In this document: positions 1 through 6,278 of the stretch, in pieces
Layout of the letters: each line of letters starts with the position of its first letter
Position numbering within the stretch: the stretch's first letter is position 1
Source: an uncultured Blautia sp.
Lineage (GTDB): Bacteria > Bacillota > Clostridia > Lachnospirales > Lachnospiraceae
NCBI GenBank assembly: GCA_900551715.1
Contig: URXG01000045.1
Coordinates: 1-19,594 of the forward strand
Length of the DNA stretch: 19,594 nt
Reading direction: 5' to 3'
Made by a program: the position numbers and the translations under genes
Notes under the pieces: generated by a model
Told to the model about the DNA's origin: nothing
The model's input: the letters and a program-made list of their open reading frames with translations, nothing else
Database searches by the model: none

Positions 1-402
1 CTTGAAACTTCCGTAGAAGAGGGTGTAAACAGTCTCTGTACTTTCCTGAATGGACACGTACTTGCCAAAGGTCCGGTACGAAATTTCTCAATTGAGACAA
101 CCGGCGGTTTTGATGTGGGTTATGCTACTGTTGACGGCTGTGAAATGACATTCTGGAATGAATATGCTACCGCAGAAAAAGATGGCGAGCGCCTTGCAAC
201 TTTCCCGGATCTTATCATGACCATCAATGCAAAAACAGGAGAACCTGTTACAACTGCCATGATGGAAGAGGGACTTGAGGTTTATGTAATTGCCACAGAT
301 AAAAAGAATCTGAAACTTTCACCGACCATGTATGCGCCGGAATTACTGAAAGCAACCGAAGATGTAATTAAAAAAGACTTAATCAGTTATCTGAATAAAT
401 AG
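1..402 (+). CDS. DUF917 / S-methyl-thiohydantoin desulfurase-like protein, C-terminal part
   Basis: The reading frame is open from base 1 to the TAG at 400-402, giving the last 133 residues of a protein whose start lies before the window. The text (TTGGFDVGYATVDG, WNEYATAE, FPDLIMTINAKTGEPVTTA, LYAPELL-like end at SPTMYAPELLK) matches the C-terminal domain of DUF917 proteins. That family is now named after S-methyl-thiohydantoin desulfurase and commonly sits beside hydantoinase/oxoprolinase-type genes. A GTG at 115 could be mistaken for a start, but the homologous sequence continues upstream of it. The next gene begins 17 bp after the stop behind a good ribosome site, so the two are probably co-transcribed. 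Family recognition is from sequence pattern. The substrate is unknown. Confidence 0.85.
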   Translation, partial: LETSVEEGVNSLCTFLNGHVLAKGPVRNFSIETTGGFDVGYATVDGCEMTFWNEYATAEKDGERLATFPDLIMTINAKTGEPVTTAMMEEGLEVYVIATDKKNLKLSPTMYAPELLKATEDVIKKDLISYLNK

Positions 403-419
403 TTTGGAGGGATAATAAC

Positions 420-1358
420 ATGTTAATGAAAGAAATTATTGCTGCGTATGATGTACTTGACAGTTCATTTGTAACAGGAGAAGAAGTTAAAAAATATCTT
501 CTTGGAATCAAAGCTGATGCCAACGTAGAAGTCTATGAATTAGTAGGTCCTAAGGGAAGCACAGACATGCTTAAAGTTCGTATTCCTGGTAAAAATGGCA
601 AGACAAACGGTGGAGATGCTCCTACAATCGGACTTCTTGGCAGACTTGGCGGAATTGGTGCACGTCCGGAACGTATTGGCTTTGTATCCGACGGTGATGG
701 CGCACTCTGCGCTGTTGCTCTCGCTGCAAAACTGCTTGATATGCAAAACAAAGGAGACTATCTTGATGGTGATGTATTTATTTCCACACATATCTGTCCA
801 CACGCTCCGACAGCTCCGCATGATCCGGTTCCTTTCATGGGTTCACCAGTAGAAATGGCACAGGTAAACAAAGAAGAAGTATCTCCTGACCTTGATGCTC
901 TGCTTGTTGTTGATACAACAAAAGGAAACCGCGTTATCAATACAAGAGGTTTTGCAATTTCTCCAACAGTAAAAGAGGGATATGTATTAAGAACTTCTGA
1001 AGATCTTCTTGATCTGATGCAGATCACTACAGGACGTCTTCCATATGTATTCCCACTGGCGACCCAGGATATCACACCTTACGGAAATGATGTGCACCAC
1101 TTAAATAGTATTCTTCAGCCATGTACAGCTACAGATGCACCTGTTGTTGGTGTAGCTATCACAGCAGAGACGATGGTACCTGGATGCGCTACAGGTGCTA
1201 CTCATGCTACAGACGTAGAGGAAGCTGCAAGATTTATGTTAGAAGTTGCTAAAGCATACGGAAGAAAACAGTGTAGTTTCTATGATGCTGATGAATATGC
1301 ACGTCTCCAGAAATTATATGGAAGCATGAAACATCTTCAGACTCTCGGAAACGAATAA
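420..1358 (+). CDS. DUF1177 family protein (unknown function)
   Basis: This 312-residue soluble protein has no signal peptide or membrane segment. A GGAGGG ribosome site at 406-411 lies 8 nt before the ATG at 420, which supports that start over the ATG at 426. I recognise DUF1177, a family of about 300 residues usually found beside DUF917 and AroM genes; no reaction is established for it that I know of. Visible features are a glycine/aspartate-rich stretch at residues 87-95 (FVSDGDGAL), a histidine cluster at 124-135 (HICPHAPTAPHD), VVDTT at 163-167, NDVHH at 223-227 and GATHATD at 259-265. The spacing of these Asp and His residues recalls M28/M42 metallopeptidase cores, but that is inference. 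The AroM gene follows after 12 bp, so this is the middle of an operon. Confidence 0.85.
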   Translation: MLMKEIIAAYDVLDSSFVTGEEVKKYLLGIKADANVEVYELVGPKGSTDMLKVRIPGKNGKTNGGDAPTIGLLGRLGGIGARPERIGFVSDGDGALCAVALAAKLLDMQNKGDYLDGDVFISTHICPHAPTAPHDPVPFMGSPVEMAQVNKEEVSPDLDALLVVDTTKGNRVINTRGFAISPTVKEGYVLRTSEDLLDLMQITTGRLPYVFPLATQDITPYGNDVHHLNSILQPCTATDAPVVGVAITAETMVPGCATGATHATDVEEAARFMLEVAKAYGRKQCSFYDADEYARLQKLYGSMKHLQTLGNE

Positions 1359-1370
1359 GGAGGTTTTGGT

Positions 1371-2045
1371 ATGAAAATAGGCGCAATTACCATCGGTCAG
1401 GCTCCGCGAACTGATGTAACGGCGGACATTCTAAGAATCTTTGATGATTCACTGGAACTTGTCCAGGCAGGCGGTTTGGATGGACTTACAAAAGAAGAGA
1501 TTGCTGAATTTGCTCCCGGCAAGGATGATTATGTCCTTGTCTCCAGATTAACAGATGGGAGTTCTGTGACATTTGCCGAGCGTCATATCCTGCCAAGACT
1601 TCAGGATGCTATTAACCACATGGAAGATGAGGGATGCAGTCTTATCATGATGTTCTGTACAGGAAGTTTTCCGGAGACACTTTCAACCAAGAATATTCCT
1701 ATGATCTATCCATGTGAGCTGCTCAATCGCCTTGTTCCGCTGATGACTAAGAAATCAAGCATAATCTGCATGACTCCATCACCACTTCAGACAGAACAAT
1801 GTGAAGAAAAATGGAAAAACTATGTTGATCATGTAACAGCAATTGCGGCTTCACCATATGGCGACTGGGATGCACTCGAAAAGGCAGCTGAAGAGATTAA
1901 AGATCTTGATGCGGATCTGATTGTTCTTGACTGTATAGGTTATACACAGGAAATGAAAAAAATGTTTGCAGAAAAAACCGGTAAGAAGGTTGTTCTTCCA
2001 AGAACACTTCTGGCCAGAGTTGTCTCTGAATTAACTGACATCTGA
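1371..2045 (+). CDS. AroM family protein (Asp/Glu racemase-like)
   Basis: This 224-residue protein starts at an ATG behind an AAGGAGG ribosome site, 12 bp after the DUF1177 stop. The N-terminus (MKIGAITIGQAPRTDV), a central MMFCTGSF (Cys96) and a C-terminal VLDCIGY (Cys188) place it in the AroM family, which is related to the Asp/Glu racemase superfamily. Racemases of that superfamily use one cysteine from each half. Both are present here in the equivalent places, so the protein could be catalytically active. AroM itself has no settled function. It is the last gene before an intrinsic terminator at 2080-2126. Its location with a second racemase-superfamily gene downstream suggests stereochemical or ring chemistry on one substrate class, which is inference. 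Confidence 0.85.
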   Translation: MKIGAITIGQAPRTDVTADILRIFDDSLELVQAGGLDGLTKEEIAEFAPGKDDYVLVSRLTDGSSVTFAERHILPRLQDAINHMEDEGCSLIMMFCTGSFPETLSTKNIPMIYPCELLNRLVPLMTKKSSIICMTPSPLQTEQCEEKWKNYVDHVTAIAASPYGDWDALEKAAEEIKDLDADLIVLDCIGYTQEMKKMFAEKTGKKVVLPRTLLARVVSELTDI

Positions 2046-2079
2046 ATAGACATATAAATTATATATATTCAGTATTTTC

Positions 2080-2126
2080 CGGACATTTCGCAGGTCCATC
2101 AAAGTCCGGCGGAATGTCCGTTTTTT
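2080..2126 (+). terminator. Intrinsic terminator or attenuator inside the cluster
   Basis: A 12-bp stem pairs CGGACATTTCGC (2080-2091) with GCGGAATGTCCG (2109-2120), with one G-U pair, and is followed by six T (2121-2126). It separates the AroM gene from the metalloenzyme gene. No convincing promoter is visible in the 45 bp between it and the next start, so partial read-through is a reasonable guess. Confidence 0.85.
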
Positions 2127-2171
2127 ACTTTATAACAAAAATTAAAAAGATAACGAAAAGGGGAAATGATA

Positions 2172-3116
2172 ATGGAAAATTTAGTTAAGATAGCAGAGGG
2201 AGTTCTTACTTCATGTCTGGCTGTAAAACCGGGCGAAGAAATTCTGGTTATTACAGATGACAGTCGTAAAGAAATTGGCGAAGCAATCTATGAGGCAGCT
2301 GGAAATCTTGGATGCGAAAAAATCCTTATGGTTATGAAAGAAAGGGAAGTTAGTGGACAGGAACCGCCTAAAGCAATTGCCGAAGCTATGAAAGCTGCTG
2401 ATGTTGTAATTGCTCCGACTGCCCAGTCACTCACTCATACGAACGCCAGAATTGAAGCAGCGAAAGCAGGTACAAGAGTAGCAACAATGCCTGGTATTAC
2501 CAAAGAGATGTTTTCACAGGGTGCCATGACTGCCGACTACAGCAAAGTAGAAGAATTAACTGCAAAAGTAACAGAAATGCTCACCAACGCCTCCAAGGCA
2601 CGCATCGAAAAAGATGGGAAGGTTCTTACGATCAATCTCGATGGCAGGGATGGTGTTCCAAGTCCTGGAGTATATAAAGAATCCGGAAAATGTGGAAATC
2701 TTCCTTCCGGAGAAGCCTATATTGCTCCACTGGAAGATGGATCCGATGGTGAAATGACGATTGACGGATCTATGGTTGGCATCGGTAAACTTGAAAGTCC
2801 TTTACATATGACAATTTCAGGAGGAAAGCTTCGTTCTGTAACAGGAGATAAGAGCGAAAATCTTGATATTCTTCTTAAAAACGAAATCAATGGAACACTC
2901 TGTGAACTTGGAATTGGAACAAACGAAGCAGCTATACTGAACGGAATTATCCTTGAAGATGAAAAGGTATATGGAACTGTTCACATTGCTTTCGGAACCA
3001 ATACTTCATTTGGTGGTGTAAATAAAGCTGAATGTCATATGGACGGAATTATTCTTCGTCCGACTTTATATCTGGATAATAATAAAGTTATCGAAGATGG
3101 CGTTTTTCTTATCTGA
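2172..3116 (+). CDS. M29 aminopeptidase / NicX-like metalloenzyme
   Basis: The protein has 314 residues from the ATG at 2172. An ATG at 2166 is also in frame, but it is only 2 nt from the AAGGGG ribosome site (about 2158-2163), whereas 2172 has 8 nt, so 2172 is preferred. The C-terminal half carries the family signature: NLPSGEAY (177-184), CELGIGTNEAA (244-254), GTVHIAFG (268-275), GGVN (281-284) and HMDG (289-292). These give candidate metal ligands Glu181, Glu245, His271, His289 and Asp291. Relatives include the AmpS/PepT-type M29 aminopeptidases and NicX, a ring-opening dioxygenase for a dihydroxypyridine that uses an HxD pair. It is shorter than classical M29 peptidases (about 400 residues). 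The setting favours a small-molecule substrate, but peptidase activity cannot be excluded. Confidence 0.85.
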   Translation: MENLVKIAEGVLTSCLAVKPGEEILVITDDSRKEIGEAIYEAAGNLGCEKILMVMKEREVSGQEPPKAIAEAMKAADVVIAPTAQSLTHTNARIEAAKAGTRVATMPGITKEMFSQGAMTADYSKVEELTAKVTEMLTNASKARIEKDGKVLTINLDGRDGVPSPGVYKESGKCGNLPSGEAYIAPLEDGSDGEMTIDGSMVGIGKLESPLHMTISGGKLRSVTGDKSENLDILLKNEINGTLCELGIGTNEAAILNGIILEDEKVYGTVHIAFGTNTSFGGVNKAECHMDGIILRPTLYLDNNKVIEDGVFLI

Positions 3117-3149
3117 TCTTTAATGAAATAAAAGCAGGAGGAACTAAAA

Positions 3150-3803
3150 ATGGATAAAAAATTCAAAGTAGGTTTGATACGAGTTCTTACAACAGAAGAT
3201 GAAGAAGTGCTTTCCGCACACGGCAAACAGATCATGGAATATTTTCCTGAACTCCAGGTTGAAACTAAATGCATTCCGGATCAGTATGAAGGAATACACA
3301 GTCCGGAACTGGGTGAACTGGCTATTCCCAAAATTGTCAAAACAGCTCAATCATTCACAGATGTTGATATGATCATCGTAAGCTGCGCGGACGACCCGGG
3401 TGTTGCTGAGATCCGCAAAGTTCTCCCTGACATTCCTGTTACAGGTGGCGGTGAGACAACTGTGGCACTGGCCCTGAAATATGGCAGTAAGATTGGTGTA
3501 CTTGGAATCACAGATTATGCACCTCAGGCATATAGGAGAATGATTCCTGATCAGATGATACTTGGCAGACCTGAAGGTGTACATAGCACACTGGATCTGA
3601 TGACACCAGAAGGAAAAGAAAGTGTGCTGAAACTTGGCTTGAAGTTAAAAGAACAGGGAGCAGAGGTAATTGCTCTTGCCTGCACCGGCCTTGCAACCAT
3701 CGGTATAGCCAAAGATCTGGAAAAAGAAACAGGACTTCCTGTTATTGATCCGGTCATGGCAGAAGGATTGTTTGCTTATTTCGAATATCTCAGAAAAAAA
3801 TAA
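3150..3803 (+). CDS. Aspartate/glutamate (hydantoin) racemase family protein
   Basis: This 217-residue soluble protein has a GGAGG ribosome site about 8 nt before the ATG. The two halves each carry the superfamily cysteine motif: SCADDPG with Cys79 and ACTGL with Cys178. The DDPG after the first cysteine is typical of the hydantoin racemase (HyuE) branch rather than glutamate racemase MurI. Other signatures are PVTGGGETT (96-104) and the C-terminal PVIDPV (197-202). In that branch the paired cysteines deprotonate and reprotonate the alpha carbon from opposite faces. It lies 33 bp after the metalloenzyme gene and 53 bp before the nitroreductase gene. The exact substrate, whether a hydantoin, amino acid or other ring, is not readable from the sequence. 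Confidence 0.88.
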   Translation: MDKKFKVGLIRVLTTEDEEVLSAHGKQIMEYFPELQVETKCIPDQYEGIHSPELGELAIPKIVKTAQSFTDVDMIIVSCADDPGVAEIRKVLPDIPVTGGGETTVALALKYGSKIGVLGITDYAPQAYRRMIPDQMILGRPEGVHSTLDLMTPEGKESVLKLGLKLKEQGAEVIALACTGLATIGIAKDLEKETGLPVIDPVMAEGLFAYFEYLRKK

Positions 3804-3856
3804 AAAACACAAGTTCATAATGACCAGCTATAAGCTGACAGAAAGGTAACAAAGAT

Positions 3857-4396
3857 ATGTTATTAAATGAAGCTATTCTGAGCCGTCACAGCACCCGGTC
3901 TTTTCGTCCAGATCCTGTAGACAGATCATTACTGCTTACTCTGGCAGACGCGGCTCAACAGGCGCCTTCAGCCAGCAATCTGCAGGCTTGGAGATTTCTG
4001 TTTATCACAGATCCACAGCTTAAAGAAAAAGTAGATCTATTTAGTCCCGGACTTTCTGGCAAACCTCCGGTCATCCTTGTGGTCTGCTCAGATATGGAAA
4101 GAGCAGCAAAAAAAGGTGGTAAGAATTCCGAAGTGTACGGATGCCTTATGGATGCGTCAATGGCTGCCGAGAACCTTATGCTAAAAGCTACTGAATTAGG
4201 ACTCGGAACATGTGCGATCAAATCATATAATGATACAGCGGTACGTAAAATATTGGAGCTTCCAGAAAGATATCGTATTGAAATGCTTATCTCTATAGGC
4301 TATCCGGATGGCACACCTCGTTGTCCGAAGCGTCCACCGGTAGAACAGATATGCTATTTTGATCATATTACGGAAGAGGAGAGAATTAATGAATAA
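3857..4396 (+). CDS. Nitroreductase family FMN-dependent oxidoreductase
   Basis: This 179-residue protein shows the nitroreductase fold signatures in order: RHSTRSFRPDPV (10-21, FMN phosphate binding), APSASNLQAWRF (36-47), LGLGTCAI (114-121) and IGYPDG (147-152) followed by PKRPP (157-161). Family members use FMN and NAD(P)H to reduce nitro groups, quinones, enones or other electron-poor substrates, usually as homodimers in the cytoplasm. A weak AAAGG site lies about 10 nt before the ATG. The 53-bp gap upstream holds a short dyad (CAGCT-ATA-AGCTG) but no clear promoter or terminator, so co-transcription with the racemase gene is likely. Its role in the cluster is presumably a redox step, which is inference. 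Confidence 0.9.
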   Translation: MLLNEAILSRHSTRSFRPDPVDRSLLLTLADAAQQAPSASNLQAWRFLFITDPQLKEKVDLFSPGLSGKPPVILVVCSDMERAAKKGGKNSEVYGCLMDASMAAENLMLKATELGLGTCAIKSYNDTAVRKILELPERYRIEMLISIGYPDGTPRCPKRPPVEQICYFDHITEEERINE

Positions 4397-4655
4397 TCCT
4401 GAATTTGAATTACTGGTCTATCTGATCACAAGTGCCAGGGCACTGCCTGAAGAACCGGAAAGCTACGGTTCGATCAGACTTACTGAAGCAGCTTCCAGAC
4501 TGTGTCAGATCATTTGCAATAATGAGCCTGATAATGAAGCATATCGTGAACTTCTTAACTGTATTGAAGCTGACAAGGGAAAAGCCCTGACAGAACCGGA
4601 ACGTTTTTCAGCTATGCTCGAAAAAGCATCTGGAATATTGGTTGACTGTTTGTAA
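4389..4655 (+). CDS. Small protein, DUF6092-like
   Basis: This 88-residue protein has its ATG at 4389 inside the last codons of the nitroreductase gene, an 8-bp overlap that indicates translational coupling. An AGAGGAG site at 4375-4381 supports this start over an in-frame ATG at 4359. The sequence starts MNNPEFELLVYLITSARAL and contains YGSIRLTEAASRLCQ. This resembles small proteins I recall as DUF6092, although that match is from memory and should be tested. It is acidic, predicted helical and has no signal peptide. No catalytic motif is visible, so a subunit or accessory role to the nitroreductase is possible. It is the last gene of the cluster and is followed by a terminator at 4698-4748. 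Confidence 0.75.
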   Translation: MNNPEFELLVYLITSARALPEEPESYGSIRLTEAASRLCQIICNNEPDNEAYRELLNCIEADKGKALTEPERFSAMLEKASGILVDCL

Positions 4656-4697
4656 AATACTTGAATTTGAATGCACGTGAGACTTCTCGACTGAGAC

Positions 4698-4748
4698 AAA
4701 AAACTCCGGCAGCTCCTGATTATTTCAGGAACTTCCGGAGCTTTTTTT
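4698..4748. terminator. Bidirectional terminator shared by convergent genes
   Basis: CTCCGG...CTCCTGA (4704-4719) pairs with TCAGGAACTTCCGGAG (4725-4740), flanked by A6 on the left (4698-4703) and a T-run on the right (4742-4748). It can end both the + strand cluster and the minus strand aldehyde dehydrogenase. The dehydrogenase stop codon lies in the loop, and its last codons form one arm of the stem. Confidence 0.85.
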
Positions 4749-6099
4749 CATTGGATTTCTTATAAGGCTGATAGCGGATGGAAGGGTCCAGCCAGGTTTT
4801 TCTGTGAACAATACTCTTATAATGCGAGAATGTCCTAAAGCCGGCCTCTCCATGATAAGAGCCCATGCCACTTTCACCAAATCCTCCAAATCCCATTTCA
4901 GAAGTGGCTAAATGTACAAGTGTATCATTGATACATCCGCCCCCAAAATCACAGTATTCCAGAACTTTGCTGGCAGTTTTTCTTTTGGAAGTAAAAATAT
5001 AAATCGCCAGAGGATGAGACATGGAATTGATCTTTTCAATAGCTTCATCCATGGTTTCATAAGTAAGGACAGGAAGAACAGGCCCGAAAATTTCTTCCTT
5101 CATAACAGCGTCTTCCCAGGTAACAGAATCCATTATTGTAGGTTCAATCTGTAATTTCTTTTCGCTTGTTCTGCCACCATGAACAATTTTAGAAGAATCC
5201 ATAAGTGCACAAATACGGTCAAAATGTTTCTGGTTGATAATTTTGCCATAATCCGGATTACTTAAGGGATCTTCTGAATACTGACGCCGGATCTGTTTGA
5301 TAATCTGTTTTATAAGGCGGTCTTTGAGCTTTTTGTCACAAAGAATATAATCAGGAGCTACACAGGTCTGACCACAGTTCAGAAATTTTCCAAATACAAT
5401 ACGTCTGGCTGCCAGCTTCAGGTTGCATTTGCGGTCTACGATACAGGGACTTTTGCCGCCCAGTTCCAGTGTAACAGGAGTAAGAAAAGCAGCTGCTTTT
5501 GTCATAACTTCCCTGCCAGTGGCCGGACTTCCTGTAAAGAAAATATAATCAAATTTTTGGCTTAATAGGGCTATGTTTTCTTCTCTGCCACCAGTTACTA
5601 CAGCTACATAAGAAGGATCAAAACATTCTTTTATGATCTGGACTACCACTTCAGAAGAAGCAGGTGCATAGGCGCTTGTTTTGATTATAGCAGTATTACC
5701 GGCTGCAAGTGCATCTACCAGTGGTTCCAGAGAAAGCAGAACCGGATAATTCCAGGGACTCATGATCAGTACGACTCCATAAGGCACTGGTTTGGTATAG
5801 CTGCGTCCCGGAAAATTGGAAAGGTGAGTGGCAGCTTCAATTTCTTCAGCGTAATCTGGAAGATTTCGGATCATATGCGAAATCTCATTCAGCAAAAGTC
5901 CGGTTTCACACATATAGCTTTCAAAACTGCTTTTGCCAAGATCTGATTGCAGTGCTTTATTTATTTCATTTTCATGAGCCAGAACAGCTGCTTTCAGTTT
6001 CTTTAAATTTTCGATACGTGTTTTTACAGGGAAAGTAACTCCTGTATGAAAATATTTCCGTTGCGTTTCTATCAGAGATCTGATTTCGGATTCTGTCAT
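4720..6099 (-). CDS. Aldehyde dehydrogenase (class 3-like)
   Basis: The protein has 459 residues from the ATG at 6099. A TTG at 6135 would add 12 residues but has no ribosome site and nearly coincides with the expected transcription start. The ATG has a GAGG 11 nt upstream. Catalytic signatures are SPWNYP (Asn117), LELGGKSP (Glu212) and NCGQTCVAPD (Cys246 as nucleophile). FFTGSPATG (187-195) is the NAD(P)-binding turn, and EEIFGPVLP is present later. The length and short N-terminus match the class 3 branch, which oxidises medium-chain or aromatic aldehydes with NAD(P). The C-terminal KKLRKFLK tail is encoded inside the terminator stem. It has its own promoter (6147-6175), divergent from the secreted protein gene, and is cytoplasmic or loosely membrane-associated. 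Confidence 0.93.
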   Translation of the reverse strand: MTESEIRSLIETQRKYFHTGVTFPVKTRIENLKKLKAAVLAHENEINKALQSDLGKSSFESYMCETGLLLNEISHMIRNLPDYAEEIEAATHLSNFPGRSYTKPVPYGVVLIMSPWNYPVLLSLEPLVDALAAGNTAIIKTSAYAPASSEVVVQIIKECFDPSYVAVVTGGREENIALLSQKFDYIFFTGSPATGREVMTKAAAFLTPVTLELGGKSPCIVDRKCNLKLAARRIVFGKFLNCGQTCVAPDYILCDKKLKDRLIKQIIKQIRRQYSEDPLSNPDYGKIINQKHFDRICALMDSSKIVHGGRTSEKKLQIEPTIMDSVTWEDAVMKEEIFGPVLPVLTYETMDEAIEKINSMSHPLAIYIFTSKRKTASKVLEYCDFGGGCINDTLVHLATSEMGFGGFGESGMGSYHGEAGFRTFSHYKSIVHRKTWLDPSIRYQPYKKSNEKKLRKFLK

Positions 6100-6146
6100 A
6101 ATTTTATCTGCCTCTTTCTTCGTATACAATGACAATAGACAGTAGA

Positions 6147-6175
6147 ATTATAACAATAACAATATGAAAAGTCAA
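6147..6175 (-). promoter_or_regulatory. Sigma-A promoter of the aldehyde dehydrogenase gene
   Basis: Read on the minus strand, TTGACT (6175-6170), 17 bp, then TATAAT (6152-6147). The predicted start near 6140 leaves a leader of about 40 nt before the ATG at 6099. Confidence 0.8.
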
Positions 6176-6190
6176 TGAAAGCTCATCCCA

Positions 6191-6210
6191 CAATAATTAC
6201 AGAATTGTTG
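6191..6210. other. Imperfect dyad between divergent promoters
   Basis: CAATAATT (6191-6198) and AATTGTTG (6203-6210) match as an inverted repeat in 7 of 8 positions across a 4-bp centre. The dyad touches the -35 box of the secreted-protein promoter and could be an operator. The region is AT-rich, so chance is a real possibility. Confidence 0.3.
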
Positions 6211-6236
6211 ATTATTCGACAAAAATATGTTAGAAT
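6208..6236 (+). promoter_or_regulatory. Sigma-A promoter of the secreted protein gene
   Basis: TTGATT (6208-6213), 17 bp, TAGAAT (6231-6236), with an extended -10 TGT directly before the -10 box. The start would be near 6243, giving a leader of about 36 nt that includes the GGAGG before the ATG at 6279. Confidence 0.75.
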
Positions 6237-6278
6237 ATTCTGGTAAATTATTTTTTAAATGGAAGGAGGATTCTATCT

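Noticed and set aside
3818..3845. Short dyad before the nitroreductase gene as a terminator
   Set aside because: The CAGCT/AGCTG arms are only 5 bp with no T-run, so it is too weak to call a terminator.
4360..4388. Earlier start of the small protein at 4359
   Set aside because: It would add ten residues from a frame inside the nitroreductase gene without a ribosome site. The AGAGGAG site fits the ATG at 4389.
6100..6135. TTG start of the aldehyde dehydrogenase at 6135
   Set aside because: It has no ribosome site and lies about 5 nt from the predicted transcription start. The family N-terminus begins at the ATG at 6099.
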